Below are positions 35,842 through 45,439 of a DNA stretch of 64,000 nt, in pieces (position 1 is the stretch's first letter; every line of letters starts with the position of its first letter). The notes under the pieces are model-generated. The model made no database searches, was not told the origin of the DNA, and was given only the letters and a program-made list of their open reading frames with translations. The translations under genes were made by a program, and so were the position numbers. Source of the stretch: Klebsiella spallanzanii (GTDB taxonomy: Bacteria > Pseudomonadota > Gammaproteobacteria > Enterobacterales > Enterobacteriaceae); the NCBI RefSeq assembly GCF_902158555.1, contig NZ_CABGGS010000001.1, positions 672,428 through 736,427 of the forward strand, in the 5' to 3' direction.

Positions 35842-37953
35842 ATGAGCATGCATACCGCCGCTCAACACCACGCTTCAACTGACCGGTCAGAACCGATTGA
35901 GTCAGCGAATTTTTCCGGGTTTCCCGCCCTTTTAGTTGGCCTGTGCTGCCTGCTTCCGCTTAATGTACTCGCCGCAGAGAGCGAAGAGCAGGAGAAAAAG
36001 CGCACGGATAGCAGTTATCAGGATCAGGATCTGATGATCGTTACCGGCGAAAAAACCGCTCGTTCGCTACTCGATACCGGCTCCAGCGTTGAGGTGTTCG
36101 ATAGCCGACGGATTGACAGCATGCCAGGCGCTGAAACCGTCTCTGACCTGATGCGCATGACTGCCAACACCGTCGATATCGGTATCGGTAACGATCTGCC
36201 CACCGTACGCGGGGTGGATGGTTCCGGGCCGAGCACCGGAGCCGGAGCGTTTCTCAGTGGGACCCGTCCGCGCCTGGGGCTTTCTCTCGATGGTCGCTCG
36301 CTGACCTATAACGAACAGGCCTACGGTCCGCAGTCACTGTGGGATATGGAACGGGTAGAAATTTTTCGCGGACCACAGAGCTACATTCAAGGCCGTAACG
36401 CCATTGCCGGGGCCATCGTGATGACCTCAAAAGACCCGGATTTTGGCTGGGAGAGCGCCTTCAAAGGCGGCGCGGGTAATCAGCACTCATCCCAGCTTGC
36501 CGCGATGGTCAACGCTCCGCTGATTGAAGAACAGCTGGCCTTCCGCGCCAGCGTTGATCGCCAGCGGCGGCGCAGCGATATCGATTTACCAGCCTACGAT
36601 CCGGTCGGCGATCCGAGCGAAGTACAAACCACCAGCGCTCGCGCGAAACTGCTATTCAACCCGGCAGGCCTGCGCAATCTCACCACCAAACTCACCTTCA
36701 ACCACTCCGATAGCGGAGCTCCGCAAAACGAAAGTCTTAACCCAATGCCACACCCGACCAGCTCCCGTTACGACTGGCGGCGGGCAGTGTTTAAAAGCAA
36801 CGTCAATAGCGGTATCTGGGATCTTGCCTGGGAAGGCGATGACGGCCTGCGGCTGGAAAACCGCTTTATTTACACTGGATTCCACATTAACCGCTACGTC
36901 GCCGACGGCCTGCCAAAAGCCAAAATCGATGGTTCTGAAGTACACATCGAACCCGTCGTGCACTTCGGCAATAACGACAGCCGCCTGCGGGGTTTTGCCG
37001 GATTACGCTATTTCGACGCCTCACAGGATGAGTCAGTCTATATCTTTGGCGGTTCCACCTTCACCGACGATACCCGCACCAGTTCAGCCTACGGCGAGCT
37101 GACCTGGGCGGTCACGCCGCAGGTGGATATTACGACCTCCACCCGCCTTGAGCGCGAGCACCGCAAACGTCTCGGTGGCAGCCAGAGCGTGCGCATTGAT
37201 TTTGACGAAACTTACAACGTCTTTTTACCGAAACTGGACGTCGCCTGGAAACCGGAGGCCAATCAGACCTGGGGGGCACGCGTCGCGCGCGGCTATAACG
37301 CAGGGGGCGCTGGGATCACGCTGAGCGCGCCAATCACCAGCTACACCTATGACTCGGAATACGTCTGGAACTATGAGCTTTATACCCGCCATGCTCTCAA
37401 TGACGGCAACGTGGTGCTCACCGGTAACCTTTTTTATAACGACTACAAGGATATGCAGCTCCCCTATTATCTTGCCGCTAATTCTACGGTAATCCGTAAT
37501 GCCGATAAGGTTGAAACCTGGGGCGCAGAGATGGGAGCCACCTGGACACCGCGTTGGGATCTGGAGCTTTCCGGCAATATCGGTTTACTGAAAACCAAAA
37601 TTGCCGAATTCCCCGGCAGCGGTGTTGAAGGTCACGAGCTGGCCCGCGCTCCTGCGTATACCGCCAACGTCGGCGCCGCCTGGCAGGTTGCCAGCGGCTG
37701 GGAGCTGAGCGGTAACGTCGCCTTCTCCGACTCCTACTACTCCGCCTACGACAACGACTCACGCGGTCGCATTGGCTCCTACTGGTCAGCTAATGCGCAG
37801 TTGGCTTACACCTTTATGTACGGTCGGGCGACGTTGTTCGCGCAAAACCTGTTTGATTCCGACCGCAAGGTGATGGTCAGCGGCAACGATGTTTATACCG
37901 CCATTCAGCAGCGCTCTCGCCTGGTCGGTGCCGCCGTGGAATTACGCTTTTAA
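35842..37953 (+). CDS. TonB-dependent outer-membrane receptor
   Basis: A 703-residue receptor. A long signal peptide (hydrophobic core at about 28-43, ending VLAAE) leads to a TonB box (QDLMIVTG), a plug domain (GVEVFDSRRIDSMPGAETVSDL-like start; RVEIFRGPQSYIQGRNAIAGAI end) and a 22-strand barrel ending VGAAVELRF. AAGGAG is nine bases before ATG 35842. A Fur box upstream shows iron control. The ligand cannot be told from sequence; a siderophore is likely. The next gene encodes a YncE-like propeller 26 bp downstream. Confidence 0.9.
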   Translation: MSMHTAAQHHASTDRSEPIESANFSGFPALLVGLCCLLPLNVLAAESEEQEKKRTDSSYQDQDLMIVTGEKTARSLLDTGSSVEVFDSRRIDSMPGAETVSDLMRMTANTVDIGIGNDLPTVRGVDGSGPSTGAGAFLSGTRPRLGLSLDGRSLTYNEQAYGPQSLWDMERVEIFRGPQSYIQGRNAIAGAIVMTSKDPDFGWESAFKGGAGNQHSSQLAAMVNAPLIEEQLAFRASVDRQRRRSDIDLPAYDPVGDPSEVQTTSARAKLLFNPAGLRNLTTKLTFNHSDSGAPQNESLNPMPHPTSSRYDWRRAVFKSNVNSGIWDLAWEGDDGLRLENRFIYTGFHINRYVADGLPKAKIDGSEVHIEPVVHFGNNDSRLRGFAGLRYFDASQDESVYIFGGSTFTDDTRTSSAYGELTWAVTPQVDITTSTRLEREHRKRLGGSQSVRIDFDETYNVFLPKLDVAWKPEANQTWGARVARGYNAGGAGITLSAPITSYTYDSEYVWNYELYTRHALNDGNVVLTGNLFYNDYKDMQLPYYLAANSTVIRNADKVETWGAEMGATWTPRWDLELSGNIGLLKTKIAEFPGSGVEGHELARAPAYTANVGAAWQVASGWELSGNVAFSDSYYSAYDNDSRGRIGSYWSANAQLAYTFMYGRATLFAQNLFDSDRKVMVSGNDVYTAIQQRSRLVGAAVELRF

Positions 37954-37979
37954 CGAACACCTTAATTGGAGATAACAGG

Positions 37980-39188
37980 ATGTCTGGGATCCACTTTCGT
38001 TTATTTACCGCCTTGCTGATGGCAACGGCGACATTCGCTCAGGCGCAGGAGACGCTTATCAAGCAGGAGGATATTCATCGCGCCGCCGTCGCGCCAGCGG
38101 TGGTTGAGCTGGCCTGGAGCGCAAAACAAAATGCCGTGTTTGTCAGCTCGCCGGACTGGAAGGATGAGAAAAAATCGACCGTTCTGCGCCTCAATCCGCA
38201 AACTCTGGAAACGCAGGCCACCATTTCTATTGATGTCAAAGGTTTTGGCGTCGCACTTGACGATGAGAATAATCGTCTCTATTTGACCGAAGGCTTCAAC
38301 GGCAGCGTGGGGATTGTTGATACCGACACCAACCGCAGCCTCGGGTCGATCAAATTACAGGAGCAGGTCAATATCGAGTCAGCCTGGCGTAAAGCGGGCA
38401 TGAGCGGCGAACGCCTCGATTTTATGCTCGCCGAGCTTAAGCGTTTCAAAATCAGCGAAGGCTATCTGTATAAAGTCCGCGAAGCGCGATTTGATGCCCA
38501 GACCGGGCGTCTGTTCCTGCCCGGCCTCGGTTACGGCGTGGACAGCGTGCTCTACGTGGTGAATACCCGCACCGGCAAACTGGAGAAAACCCTTCCCGGA
38601 TTCGGTTTCTATGCCGTCGGCATCGCAATTGATGAAAAAGGACGCCGTGTGTTCGTCTCGAACATGCAGGGTCAGTTGATGACCGTCAATGCCGATACTC
38701 TGGAGATCGCTGGCAAGCACGAGATCCAGGCCGATCAGCTGCTGAATCTGGTTTATGACCGCAAAAACGATCGGATTCTGGGCGTTGACCAGGGGATCGA
38801 TCGCGACAAGTACCGCAACTATCATCTGAAAGAAACCTACACTCGCCGCAGCAGCGGGCATCGCCTGTTCGCTCTGAATGCTCAGGACGGCAAACTTCTG
38901 GCCAGCATCGAGACCAAAGAAGTGCCGATTTCCCTGCTGCTGGATGAGGATAGCGAAAGGATTTACGTCACCAATCGCGGCGGCATTCGAGTGGAGAAAG
39001 GCGCGGGCTCGCTTTCCGTCTTTGAGAGTAAAACGCTGGCTCATCTGCAAACCCTTCCGCTGCTTCCACACCCAAACAGCCTGGCGCTGGATAGCAAAGC
39101 GCACGCGCTGTTTGTCACCGTGAAAAACGACGGTGCGGCAGCAAAAGCCAATACCGAAGAAAGCGTAGTGCGAATTCCGCTGCGTTGA
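37980..39188 (+). CDS. YncE-like periplasmic beta-propeller protein
   Basis: A 402-residue exported protein: signal peptide to about residue 22 (TFAQA|QE), then repeated NVDT/DTDTNRSLGSIKL-type blades with periodic VALDDENNRLYLTEG and LALDSKAHALFVTV motifs, characteristic of seven-bladed YVTN/YncE propellers. E. coli yncE also lies beside a TonB-dependent receptor gene (yncD/pqqU), though that receptor is not close to this one. The gene is 26 bp after the receptor gene, so it should share the Fur-controlled transcript. It may bind or hand on the imported ligand in the periplasm. Confidence 0.85.
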   Translation: MSGIHFRLFTALLMATATFAQAQETLIKQEDIHRAAVAPAVVELAWSAKQNAVFVSSPDWKDEKKSTVLRLNPQTLETQATISIDVKGFGVALDDENNRLYLTEGFNGSVGIVDTDTNRSLGSIKLQEQVNIESAWRKAGMSGERLDFMLAELKRFKISEGYLYKVREARFDAQTGRLFLPGLGYGVDSVLYVVNTRTGKLEKTLPGFGFYAVGIAIDEKGRRVFVSNMQGQLMTVNADTLEIAGKHEIQADQLLNLVYDRKNDRILGVDQGIDRDKYRNYHLKETYTRRSSGHRLFALNAQDGKLLASIETKEVPISLLLDEDSERIYVTNRGGIRVEKGAGSLSVFESKTLAHLQTLPLLPHPNSLALDSKAHALFVTVKNDGAAAKANTEESVVRIPLR

Positions 39189-39199
39189 TGTTTGATTGT

Positions 39200-39220
39200 G
39201 GCCCGGCTTTCTGTCGGGCC
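39200..39220. terminator. Terminator between convergent propeller and LysR genes
   Basis: GGCCCGGC (39200-39207) and GTCGGGCC (39213-39220) form a GC-rich stem, followed by TTCATT. It lies between two convergent genes and probably serves the propeller gene. Confidence 0.65.
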
Positions 39221-39221
39221 T

Positions 39222-40097
39222 TCATTGCGCCACCAGCCACTGTTCAAACGCCTGTAGCGCCGCTTCATTGATCCCGTTTGCCAGCGGCTTCACCAGACAG
39301 AAGCGCTTCCTCAGACTGCTGGCTATCGGCCACGGAGCAACCAGTAACCCGTTTTCCAGCTCTTTTTCGATATAAGCATGCGGCACCAGCGCAACGCCCT
39401 GTCCGGCCAGCGCGGCGGCAATCGCCATTTCATGCAGATCGTAACGTACACCCTGCGCCGGATTATCCAGCGCGATAGCGCACTCTTCAGCGTAGCGAGG
39501 CCAGGCGTCGGGGTTCTGCCGTCGATGAATGCGCGGTAGTTCATTCAGCAGGCTGGCGATATCCCCTCTCATCAGTAACGCGGGATGGCATACCGGAACC
39601 AGCCGTTCCTCAAACAGAAATTGCATACGCATTCCGGCCCACGCCGGGTGTTCAAAGTGAACCGCCGCATCGAAACCGCTGCCGGTGATGATAAACGGAT
39701 CGGTTCTGACCGCGATATTCAATGTGATATCGGGATTTTTTTGCTGAAAGTCCCCTAAACGAGGGATCAGCCAGCGGCTGGCAAATGTCGGCGGCGCGGC
39801 AATCTCCAGGCTTCGGCTGCCGTTCGCTGCGCCAATCAGATACTGGGTATCTCGTTCAAGCCGCCCCAGAGTTTCGCGCACATGGTGCGCATAGCGCGCA
39901 CCGTTCGGGTTCAGCCGCACCCGGCTTCCCGTCCGTTCAAAAAGCTGGCAGTTCAACAGAGACTCCAGCCGGGCAATTTGTCGACTGATAGCCCCTTCGG
40001 TGAGCGACAGCTCGAGCGCCGCGCGGGCAAAATTGCCATGCCGGGCCGCAGCCTCAAAGGCCTGAAGAGAAGCGCTACTGGGGAGTTTCTTTCGCAT
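39222..40097 (-). CDS. LysR-family regulator (GcvA-like)
   Basis: A 291-residue regulator. The helix-turn-helix is near the N-terminus (AFEAAARHGNFARAALELSLTEGAISRQIARLE), with the GcvA-type linker LEIAAPPTFASRWLIPRLGDF after it. It is divergent from the metallo-beta-lactamase-fold gene starting at 40236, 138 bp away, and probably controls it. The effector is unknown. Confidence 0.88.
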   Translation of the reverse strand: MRKKLPSSASLQAFEAAARHGNFARAALELSLTEGAISRQIARLESLLNCQLFERTGSRVRLNPNGARYAHHVRETLGRLERDTQYLIGAANGSRSLEIAAPPTFASRWLIPRLGDFQQKNPDITLNIAVRTDPFIITGSGFDAAVHFEHPAWAGMRMQFLFEERLVPVCHPALLMRGDIASLLNELPRIHRRQNPDAWPRYAEECAIALDNPAQGVRYDLHEMAIAAALAGQGVALVPHAYIEKELENGLLVAPWPIASSLRKRFCLVKPLANGINEAALQAFEQWLVAQ

Positions 40098-40235
40098 TCT
40101 GGCAATCTCGGCTTTTCGGTTTTAGTGACAAAATATCATTGAGCAGTGAAAGAATATCGCTTCCGACCGCTAAATACAGAACGTAGCATGATCAAACGTC
40201 ACTCTAATGATTTCTTTATCCTGCAAAAGGTATTT

Positions 40236-41081
40236 ATGCACAATCCCTCATTTATTTCCCGTCAGATTGGTGATTTTCTGGTTACAGCCCTTAGCGATGG
40301 CAGCATGGCCGCCAGCCTGGCGCTGCTGTCCGGTATAGATAGCCATGACGCCGGGGAAATCCAGCGCTCCGCGGGCATAACCGCCCCCGGTAATATTGAC
40401 ATTAATGGTTATCTTATCCGTGGGAGAGGGCGAACCATTTTGGTGGATGCAGGTACGGGAGGACTGAATAATGCGGGCGGCGTATTGCTGGAAAGTCTGC
40501 AGGCCGCAGGCGTCGCGACGAAAGATATTGATACCGTGCTGTTGACCCACGCGCACCCGGATCATATCGGCGGCCTGCTGGATGCGAGCGGGGCGCCAGT
40601 CTATCCCAACGCCCGGCTGCATCTTCACCCTCTGGAAGCCGAATACTGGCAGGATGACTATATGCTAAAACGGGCCAATGAACGGGGGCAGCGTAACTTC
40701 GCCCTCGCCCGCCGCACGCTTGACGCCTGGGCGCACAACCTCAGTTTTCTGGATAATCGTGAAATGGTCGAGGGTATTCGTCCGCTCTGGCTACCCGGCC
40801 ATACCCCCGGGCACAGCGGATTTCGCATCGATTCGGCTCATCAAAGCCTGCTAATTTGGGGCGATATCGTCCATTTTCCACATATTCAGGCCGCACAGCC
40901 CGCAGTCGCTATTGCTTTTGATTGCGATCCTTCGCAAGCGCAAATGACGCGAGAGAAGATCTTTGCTCAGGCCGCAAGAGAAAACCTGCTGATTGCCGGT
41001 ATGCATCTGGGGCCCGCTGGATTTGCCCGCATCGTGCCGTCTTTGAGGGGATATCGTATCGAATACTCTGCCCCCCAATAA
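40236..41081 (+). CDS. Metallo-beta-lactamase-fold hydrolase
   Basis: A 281-residue hydrolase with the metal motif THAHPDHIGG at about 91-99, a downstream LPGHTPGHSGF His, IWGDIVH and a final GMHLG His. It belongs to the broad lactonase/glyoxalase II superfamily (AttM/QQ-lactonase-like layout). ATG 40236 has AAAGG five bases upstream, so I prefer it to the longer frame from 40146. No signal peptide is obvious in this form. The divergent LysR gene is its likely regulator. It is not a beta-lactam resistance enzyme by family. Confidence 0.85.
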   Translation: MHNPSFISRQIGDFLVTALSDGSMAASLALLSGIDSHDAGEIQRSAGITAPGNIDINGYLIRGRGRTILVDAGTGGLNNAGGVLLESLQAAGVATKDIDTVLLTHAHPDHIGGLLDASGAPVYPNARLHLHPLEAEYWQDDYMLKRANERGQRNFALARRTLDAWAHNLSFLDNREMVEGIRPLWLPGHTPGHSGFRIDSAHQSLLIWGDIVHFPHIQAAQPAVAIAFDCDPSQAQMTREKIFAQAARENLLIAGMHLGPAGFARIVPSLRGYRIEYSAPQ

Positions 41082-41184
41082 TGGGGGATTTTTTACCTTT
41101 CCCCACTCACTTTTTCTTACTGACGAAATATTTTTTTCGGCTGGCGAAAGATTGACCTTACTCGCGTTTATTTTCCAGTGAAAA

Positions 41185-41205
41185 TATAAAATACAATTTC
41201 ATTTT
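41185..41205. promoter_or_regulatory. Possible KdgR box before pehX
   Basis: TATAAAATACAATTTCATTT resembles the AT-rich palindromic KdgR operator with AAA/TTTCAT half-sites, about 52 bp before pehX. KdgR controls pectin genes in enterobacteria. Its matches are loose, so this is a suggestion. Confidence 0.35.
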
Positions 41206-41256
41206 TAATGAAGTTTGGTTTTGTTTTTCCATAAAATATGACATTAAGGAAAATCC

Positions 41257-43233
41257 ATGCGCAATAGCTTCAAACCTTCACGCTATATGCTGGCACTCAC
41301 CCTCGCTCTGGCCGGGGTGGCAAGCGGCTGTAATGACAACAGCGGCGCGAATGATAACCACCAGGATGCGCCCGCTTCCGCGCCGCAGAATGTGATGGTT
41401 CCGATACTTTCTGCCGATGAAAACAGCCTGGTACTGGTCTGGGAAAAACCGGAGTCGGAGACGGAGCAGGTCGTGGACTACGTTATCTATCGTGACGGCG
41501 AGCGGCTGGGTAGCGCAAGAGACAATCAGAACCACTATTCCCCGGCAAAGCCCTATATTGATAACTTTTACCAGCGCGTTGCCAGCGACGGCTGGCAGCA
41601 GCCAATCGACCTGCGTACTTATACCGTCGGCGGCCTGAAGCCGGATACGGAATATGAATTTACGGTACGCGCGGTCTATGCCGAGGGTAAAGAATCCCCG
41701 GATAGCGCCGTAATTAAAGCGCGAACCAGCAAAACGCCGCACATCATAGAGGCCAAAACGTTCGGTGCAAAGGACGATGGCACGACGCTAAACACCCAGG
41801 CGTTGCAGCAGGCGATTGATAGCTGCACCGTCGCGCAATATCCGCAGGGCTGCAAAGTGGTGATTTCCGGCGGCGAATTCGAAACCGGTGCCCTCTTCCT
41901 GCATAGCGACATGACGCTGGAGATTGCCGCAGGAACCACGCTCCTCGGTTCGGAAGATCCGGCTCAATATCCGCTGGAAAAAGGCTATTACCTTTATCCC
42001 TACAGCGATCATCCGCAGCCTCGTCGCCCGCCATCATTAATTAACGTGCTGGAAAGCAACGATAAAGGCGAATCCCCTGCCGGAACGTTTCGCAATATTC
42101 GCATTGTCGGTAAAGGCACTATTGACGGCAACGGCTGGACCCGGGGCGTAAAAAACGGCGGCGAGGCGACGATTACCGATGAACTGGGTAACGAGTTGCC
42201 GCAGTACCGCGCGAGCAATGCTAAAAAAGTCAGCACAGATGGCATTCTGGCAAAAAATCAGACCGAGGAAGCCATCGGCGAAGGCGTTGAAAGCAATAGC
42301 GCCTATAAAAATCGCCGTTCCAGCCTGATGACCCTGCGCGGCGTGCAAAATCTCTACCTTGCCGGACTCACCATTCGTAACCCCGCCTTCCACGGCGTGA
42401 TGGCGCTTGAGTCGGAAAACATTACCCTTAACGGGCTGATCCATCAGACTTTTGATGGCAATAATGCCGACGGCGTGGAGTTCGGCAATAGTCAAAACGC
42501 TTTAGTCTTCAATAACTTTTTCGACACCGGAGATGATTGCGTCAACTTTGCCGCCGGGTTTGGTAAAGGGGCGGAAACCTTCCATCAAAAACCACAAAGC
42601 GGGGCCTGGATCTTTAATAACTATTTCCGCAAAGGCCACGGTGCCGTGGTGACCGGCAGCCATACCGGAGCATGGATCGAGAAAGTTCGCGCCGAGGATA
42701 ACGTCATGTATATGACCGATGTCGGCCTGCGCATGAAGAGTCGCCCCTACTATGGCGGCGGCGTGCGCGATGTACTGTTCCGCAATAACGCGATGCAGGA
42801 TATCGCTAAAGAACCGTTTGTTTTTACGATTAAATACAGCGCGGATGTGAATGATACGACGCCAGCCGATGAGCCAGCTCAGTTCCGCGATGTTCAGGTA
42901 CAGAACGTCACCGTTGACGGTACTTCGGCGAAAAATAGCATTCTGGTGGATGGGATGACCATCGCCGAAATGGCGGAGTCATTTGGGCTAACTTACTCTC
43001 GCGATGCTTATCACCAGAATTTGCGTTTTTCCAACGTCAAATTCCGCAATACCAAAGCCACCAGTATCTCTTTCCTCCACGACAGTCAGTTTGATGAAGT
43101 GACGTTCGCCAACACGCCGCAGGCCTGGGAATTCTTCGCGGTAAATGACGTCACGCTCGCCGATAGCCTCCATCAGCAGACCATCACCAGCGGGGAGAAT
43201 GACAAAGTGACTCTGGAAGGGGCAACGAAGTAA
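41257..43233 (+). CDS. pehX: Exo-poly-alpha-D-galacturonosidase PehX
   Basis: A 658-residue GH28 lipoprotein. The signal ends LAGVASGC with lipid cysteine C25. A fibronectin-III-type domain spans about 44-155 (VWEKPESETEQVVDYVIYRDG) and a parallel beta-helix GH28 domain follows, with TGDDCVNF, KGHGAV and RMKSRPYYG carrying the catalytic Asp pair, His and Arg-Lys. It releases digalacturonate from polygalacturonate ends. The protein matches the Erwinia/Yersinia PehX type, and pehX is a recognised marker of K. oxytoca. It has its own TAAGGA RBS and stands alone. Confidence 0.92.
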   Translation: MRNSFKPSRYMLALTLALAGVASGCNDNSGANDNHQDAPASAPQNVMVPILSADENSLVLVWEKPESETEQVVDYVIYRDGERLGSARDNQNHYSPAKPYIDNFYQRVASDGWQQPIDLRTYTVGGLKPDTEYEFTVRAVYAEGKESPDSAVIKARTSKTPHIIEAKTFGAKDDGTTLNTQALQQAIDSCTVAQYPQGCKVVISGGEFETGALFLHSDMTLEIAAGTTLLGSEDPAQYPLEKGYYLYPYSDHPQPRRPPSLINVLESNDKGESPAGTFRNIRIVGKGTIDGNGWTRGVKNGGEATITDELGNELPQYRASNAKKVSTDGILAKNQTEEAIGEGVESNSAYKNRRSSLMTLRGVQNLYLAGLTIRNPAFHGVMALESENITLNGLIHQTFDGNNADGVEFGNSQNALVFNNFFDTGDDCVNFAAGFGKGAETFHQKPQSGAWIFNNYFRKGHGAVVTGSHTGAWIEKVRAEDNVMYMTDVGLRMKSRPYYGGGVRDVLFRNNAMQDIAKEPFVFTIKYSADVNDTTPADEPAQFRDVQVQNVTVDGTSAKNSILVDGMTIAEMAESFGLTYSRDAYHQNLRFSNVKFRNTKATSISFLHDSQFDEVTFANTPQAWEFFAVNDVTLADSLHQQTITSGENDKVTLEGATK

Positions 43234-43300
43234 TATCGTTCCCGGCGGCGCGAGTCGTCGGGGATTTTCAGTAATTCAAAACACAACGAATATCCGCCGC

Positions 43301-43792
43301 TCATCTATCCATAGTAAAGACACAGGTCATAGCCGGTGCATTAAGTGTTCCCCAGACTATATAGTCCCTACTTTTGGTAAAGATAAATATGGGCGATTTT
43401 CCTGATAGCCCCATTATATCGTAGATTGGCATAACAAGGTTATCAGGAGCATCTCCATGTTTATTATCACGTCGCTCCCCGGGCTGGATTTTGTATCGCC
43501 CTTCGCCTACCTCCAGATAATCAAAAGTAATATCCTGCGAAAGATAATAAGATTCATCGCCATTGACTATTTTTCCCGATAACGCAATATAGCCAGTGTT
43601 ATTACTCATATCAAATAAAACACGACCATCAAAGGTATATGAATCGTTCAACGATGAAATAGTATAAAAAATACTTGCCTCACATGTTTTTATTTTATTT
43701 TTCCTGCTCAGGAAATCTAATAAATAAAAAACAATAGCAATTACTGCACAGCACAAAAAAAAAGAGTATAGATAGAATTTATTCTTAATCAC
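43301..43792 (-). CDS. FidL-like membrane protein
   Basis: A 163-residue protein with one N-terminal membrane segment (about residues 7-25, YLYSFFLCCAVIAIVFYLL) and an extracytoplasmic domain ending in TCVFTMDR. GTG 43792 is preferred: GGAGG is four bases before it, whereas the ATGs at 43813 and 43819 have no RBS and lie within the upstream gene. It overlaps the stop of the ToxR-like gene by eight bases. Its size, layout and position match FidL, the partner of the ToxR-like MarT of Salmonella, though similarity is at the layout level. It may modulate the regulator in the membrane, as ToxS does ToxR. Confidence 0.65.
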   Translation of the reverse strand: MIKNKFYLYSFFLCCAVIAIVFYLLDFLSRKNKIKTCEASIFYTISSLNDSYTFDGRVLFDMSNNTGYIALSGKIVNGDESYYLSQDITFDYLEVGEGRYKIQPGERRDNKHGDAPDNLVMPIYDIMGLSGKSPIFIFTKSRDYIVWGTLNAPAMTCVFTMDR

Positions 43793-44543
43793 GTTGCCTC
43801 CATTTATTTGCATAGACATTATTACAGTAGATGATTTTATTGCTTATGCTATCCATAGGGCAAAATGAGGAAAATATTTCTCCAGACCGACCATGAAGTA
43901 CGCTTCTTTGGACATAAATTATCAACCTGGCCGGATTGCTCTGACAATACTCAAGCAGGCCTGGATGATGCATAGTCAGAACATTAATAATGTTCCCCTG
44001 CATACTCTCTGGAATCTGAACGTAAGATTTTATGTGGCACAGCCCAATACGAGTCAGGTTATCTGATTCTTTCGCCAGGATCGATGTTGCAGCAACTTCA
44101 TATTTTATGGCAAAAATAAAAATCAGGCTGCATACAAGAGCCATAGCTCCACCGAGTTTCAGGTGACGAAACCGTCCTGGAGGGGAGACTCCCTTAACGA
44201 CTTCATCACATCGTTTTATTTTGATCTCTGCTGAGAGAGAGAAGCCAGCACCGGGGATTGTCAAAATAGCATTATCTATTCCCGTTAAGGATGATAACTT
44301 CTTTCTAAGAATGCTAATATACTGATTTAAAGAGGAATTTGATGCTGCATGCCCCCGCGACTCCCACACCCTCTCTAATAGGCTTTGCCGAGACACAACC
44401 TCACCATGAGATGCAATCAGTATAGCCAGAATATGATTAGCCGTTTTTGTTAACTGGTGTTTTTCCGTTACGCCAATATCGATATGAATGAGTTTACCCG
44501 ACCCAGAGTTATAAAATACTTTGTTTTCGATTAAGTACTTCAT
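43785..44543 (-). CDS. ToxR/CadC-type membrane-bound regulator (MarT-like)
   Basis: A 252-residue protein with an OmpR-like winged helix at about 1-105 (TKTANHILAILIASHGEVVSRQSLLERVWESRG, then SSLNQYISILRKKL) and one membrane helix near residue 130-150 (GGAMALVCSLIFIFAIKY), then a short periplasmic part. ATG 44543 (MKYLIENKVFYNS) is the family-typical N-terminus. The frame extends to 44699 and includes another hydrophobic stretch (MLLLILLIY); I regard that as non-coding but it is not excluded. Base composition is AT-rich, unlike flanking genes, which suggests acquisition. Confidence 0.75.
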   Translation of the reverse strand: MKYLIENKVFYNSGSGKLIHIDIGVTEKHQLTKTANHILAILIASHGEVVSRQSLLERVWESRGHAASNSSLNQYISILRKKLSSLTGIDNAILTIPGAGFSLSAEIKIKRCDEVVKGVSPPGRFRHLKLGGAMALVCSLIFIFAIKYEVAATSILAKESDNLTRIGLCHIKSYVQIPESMQGNIINVLTMHHPGLLEYCQSNPARLIIYVQRSVLHGRSGEIFSSFCPMDSISNKIIYCNNVYANKWRQRD

Positions 44544-45074
44544 AATGATTCTGCATCCTGTGAACACCACGGTTGCTGCGGCAAGAGAAGTCCATGGCAT
44601 ATTCAGCCCTGCCGCATCCCGGGAAGATTGAAGTAATGTATCGTGTTGGTAAATCAATAGTATCAATAAAAGCATACTAAATGTTATACAGTTAATCACT
44701 TTATTTTAATTATGTGTGCAGCCTCAAAATTATGGGCACATAAGAAACAATAACCTACACATTTAAACGATTTAGAATAATTAAAAACAAAAACATACAT
44801 TAAGTATCAAACCATCACACTTTACAGCGATTAAAATCTAATAAAAAACATTTAAATTTCACGTAAAAATTCTTTTTCAAATTAAAATTACATTATAAAT
44901 ATTTAAAAATTAATCTATTGAACCTTTTACATCTATAATTATTGATAAATAAATTCCGCATTGAATTAATGGTCTCTTCTTTATATATTTTAAAACAAGA
45001 ACACTCAGTCACTTCATGCAGATAATCTGTTGAATTTGACTTAGTAAGTAACATTAATAATTAAGAGGAAAATC
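44544..45074. other. AT-rich intergenic region
   Basis: 531 bp, strongly AT-rich, divergent between the ToxR-like gene and the DUF3892-like gene. It is a plausible H-NS-bound promoter region. I see no gene in it with RBS support apart from the possible upstream extension of the ToxR-like frame. Confidence 0.5.
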
Positions 45075-45395
45075 ATGCATAGCTATCGTTGGGCCAAATT
45101 CCTTATTGCTGGCGCAAGGTATAATGACAGTCATTTATTGCTCGTAGAGTTTTATATCCACCATGAGTTAGATGGCATCATTAAACCTGGAATTTGCAGG
45201 AACAGACAATGGATATTGAGCCATTTAGTTAATGGTTCAACCCTGTTCACTCTGAATCAGAATAATAACAAATGGGAAAAGAAAGACAGAGTAATTCTCA
45301 ATCAGGTCGCGGGTAGGTATTATATTAGAACCCATCCATCCCCTCATCCTGGGGATGATATCGGTTATCATTTTGCGCAAGGCTGCATGATTTAA
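45075..45395 (+). CDS. DUF3892-like small protein
   Basis: A 106-residue protein with an AGAGGA RBS and ATG 45075. The pattern of an N-terminal strand (WAKFLIAGARYND), SHLVNGSTLFTLNQN, then VAGRYYIRTHPSPHPGDDIG resembles the DUF3892 family (typical YLRTD..PxDNLG ending). Function is unknown. A second small frame begins 45 bp after it in another frame (45440-45616), which may be part of the same original gene. Confidence 0.5.
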   Translation: MHSYRWAKFLIAGARYNDSHLLLVEFYIHHELDGIIKPGICRNRQWILSHLVNGSTLFTLNQNNNKWEKKDRVILNQVAGRYYIRTHPSPHPGDDIGYHFAQGCMI

Positions 45396-45439
45396 CCGGA
45401 AATATAACATCTCTATTTTTAACTACAGGTTTAATACGA

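Noticed and set aside
40236..41081. Considered as a carbapenemase-type metallo-beta-lactamase
   Set aside because: The motif set and layout fit the lactonase/glyoxalase-like branch, there is no signal peptide in the favoured form, and it is paired with a LysR gene rather than a resistance context.
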